Origin: an uncultured bacterium
Lineage (GTDB): Bacteria > Verrucomicrobiota > Lentisphaeria > Victivallales > Victivallaceae
Direction: 5' to 3'
Assembly (NCBI GenBank): GCA_949286445.1
Contig: CASECL010000123.1
Coordinates: 1 to 5,469, forward strand
DNA length: 5,469 bases
The position numbers were made by a program, and so were the translations under genes. The notes under the pieces are model-generated. The model had not been told where the DNA came from. It worked only from the letters and a program-made list of their open reading frames with translations, and ran no database searches. Shown here piece by piece: positions 5,202 to 5,469 of this stretch (position 1 is its first letter; each line of letters opens with the position of its first letter).

Positions 5202-5469
5202 TTTGTTCAGTATATCCCAGCCGAAAGGCGTTTGTGACTGCACGTCTGCTAACGTGCAATACTCGAAGTGGACGCCCGATCCAAATGTATATCCCAGCCG
5301 AAAGGCGTTTGTGACTGCTGCCCCCGTCAAATAACTGTGTTTGAAAGTGGAGTCAATCCAAATGTATATCCCAGCCGAAAGGCGTTTGTGACCCCTCCCA
5401 AAAGGGTGTGACTGAATTTAATCCCCCGGAATCCAAATGTATATCCCAGCCGAAAGGCGTTTGTGACCC
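5202..5469. CRISPR. CRISPR array, four repeats and three spacers, continuing past the right edge
   Basis: Three identical 37-base repeats lie at 5279-5315, 5356-5392 and 5431-5467. Each begins ATCCAAATGTATATC and ends GCGTTTGTGAC on the + strand, with GCC-GAAA-GGC in the centre as a short hairpin. A fourth copy at 5202-5238 matches perfectly only over its last 29 bases (5210-5238). Spacers are 5239-5278 (40), 5316-5355 (40) and 5393-5430 (38), and they differ from one another. Two bases after the last repeat begin a fourth spacer, so the array is cut by the window. The degenerate left copy suggests the leader-distal end, so crRNA transcription would run on the minus strand from a leader to the right. 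On that strand the repeat begins GTCACAAACGCC and ends CATTTGGAT. I cannot assign a type, and no cas gene is in the window. Confidence 0.93.
5210..5238. repeat. Degenerate terminal CRISPR repeat
   Basis: These 29 bases match the last 29 bases of the intact repeats exactly, while the first 8 positions (5202-5209) match at only one. Loss of one side of the outermost repeat is typical of the oldest, leader-distal end of an array. Confidence 0.85.

Noticed and set aside
5120..5314. 64-codon frame after the Nim-like gene
   Set aside because: It starts at TTG, contains the terminator and runs into the CRISPR repeats, so it is chance.
5405..5430. Third spacer contains TGTGACTG and AATCCC, resembling repeat end and start
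   Set aside because: Matches are only 6-8 bases and the rest of the spacer is unrelated; probably coincidence rather than an embedded decayed repeat.

Overview
The window looks like a chromosomal segment from a carbohydrate-degrading bacterium, most likely of the Lentisphaerota (Victivallis-like) or a nearby PVC lineage. This is an inference from three things: a LacI-family regulator with a proline-rich linker, directly followed by a DUF1559-like prepilin with the 'FFTLIELLVVIAIIAIL' N-terminus, and then an esterase-like alpha/beta hydrolase and a Gfo/Idh/MocA oxidoreductase. No rRNA or other marker gene is present to confirm it.

Left part (1-780, + strand): the last 35 codons of a gene resembling the end of an MBL-fold metallo-hydrolase are followed 30 bases later by a pyridoxamine 5'-phosphate oxidase-like (PPOX) split-barrel protein carrying an unexpected lipoprotein signal. 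The gap after it holds two inverted repeats, the second a strong terminator-like hairpin.

Central part (911-4484, + strand): a palindromic AT-rich site and a promoter precede the lacI-type gene. Then come the prepilin gene, the alpha/beta hydrolase and the Gfo/Idh/MocA gene, which overlaps the hydrolase by 4 bases. The group looks like a regulated sugar-utilisation unit. Its middle is damaged: the prepilin loses its normal C-terminus and runs directly, out of frame, into a hydrolase that lacks its N-terminus and start codon. The hydrolase oxyanion-hole motif HGGGW is encoded upstream of the first available ATG. This looks like an internal deletion that joined two neighbouring genes, or an assembly misjoin.

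Right part (4485-5469): a promoter, a second unrelated-looking PPOX protein of the nitroimidazole-resistance (Nim-like) type, and a good terminator. The window then ends inside a CRISPR array: three identical 37-base repeats plus one degenerate terminal repeat, with 38-40 base spacers. The array continues past the right edge. No cas gene is present, and I could not assign the repeat to a known type. The degenerate copy at the left suggests that this is the leader-distal end, so the leader and any cas genes would lie to the right.
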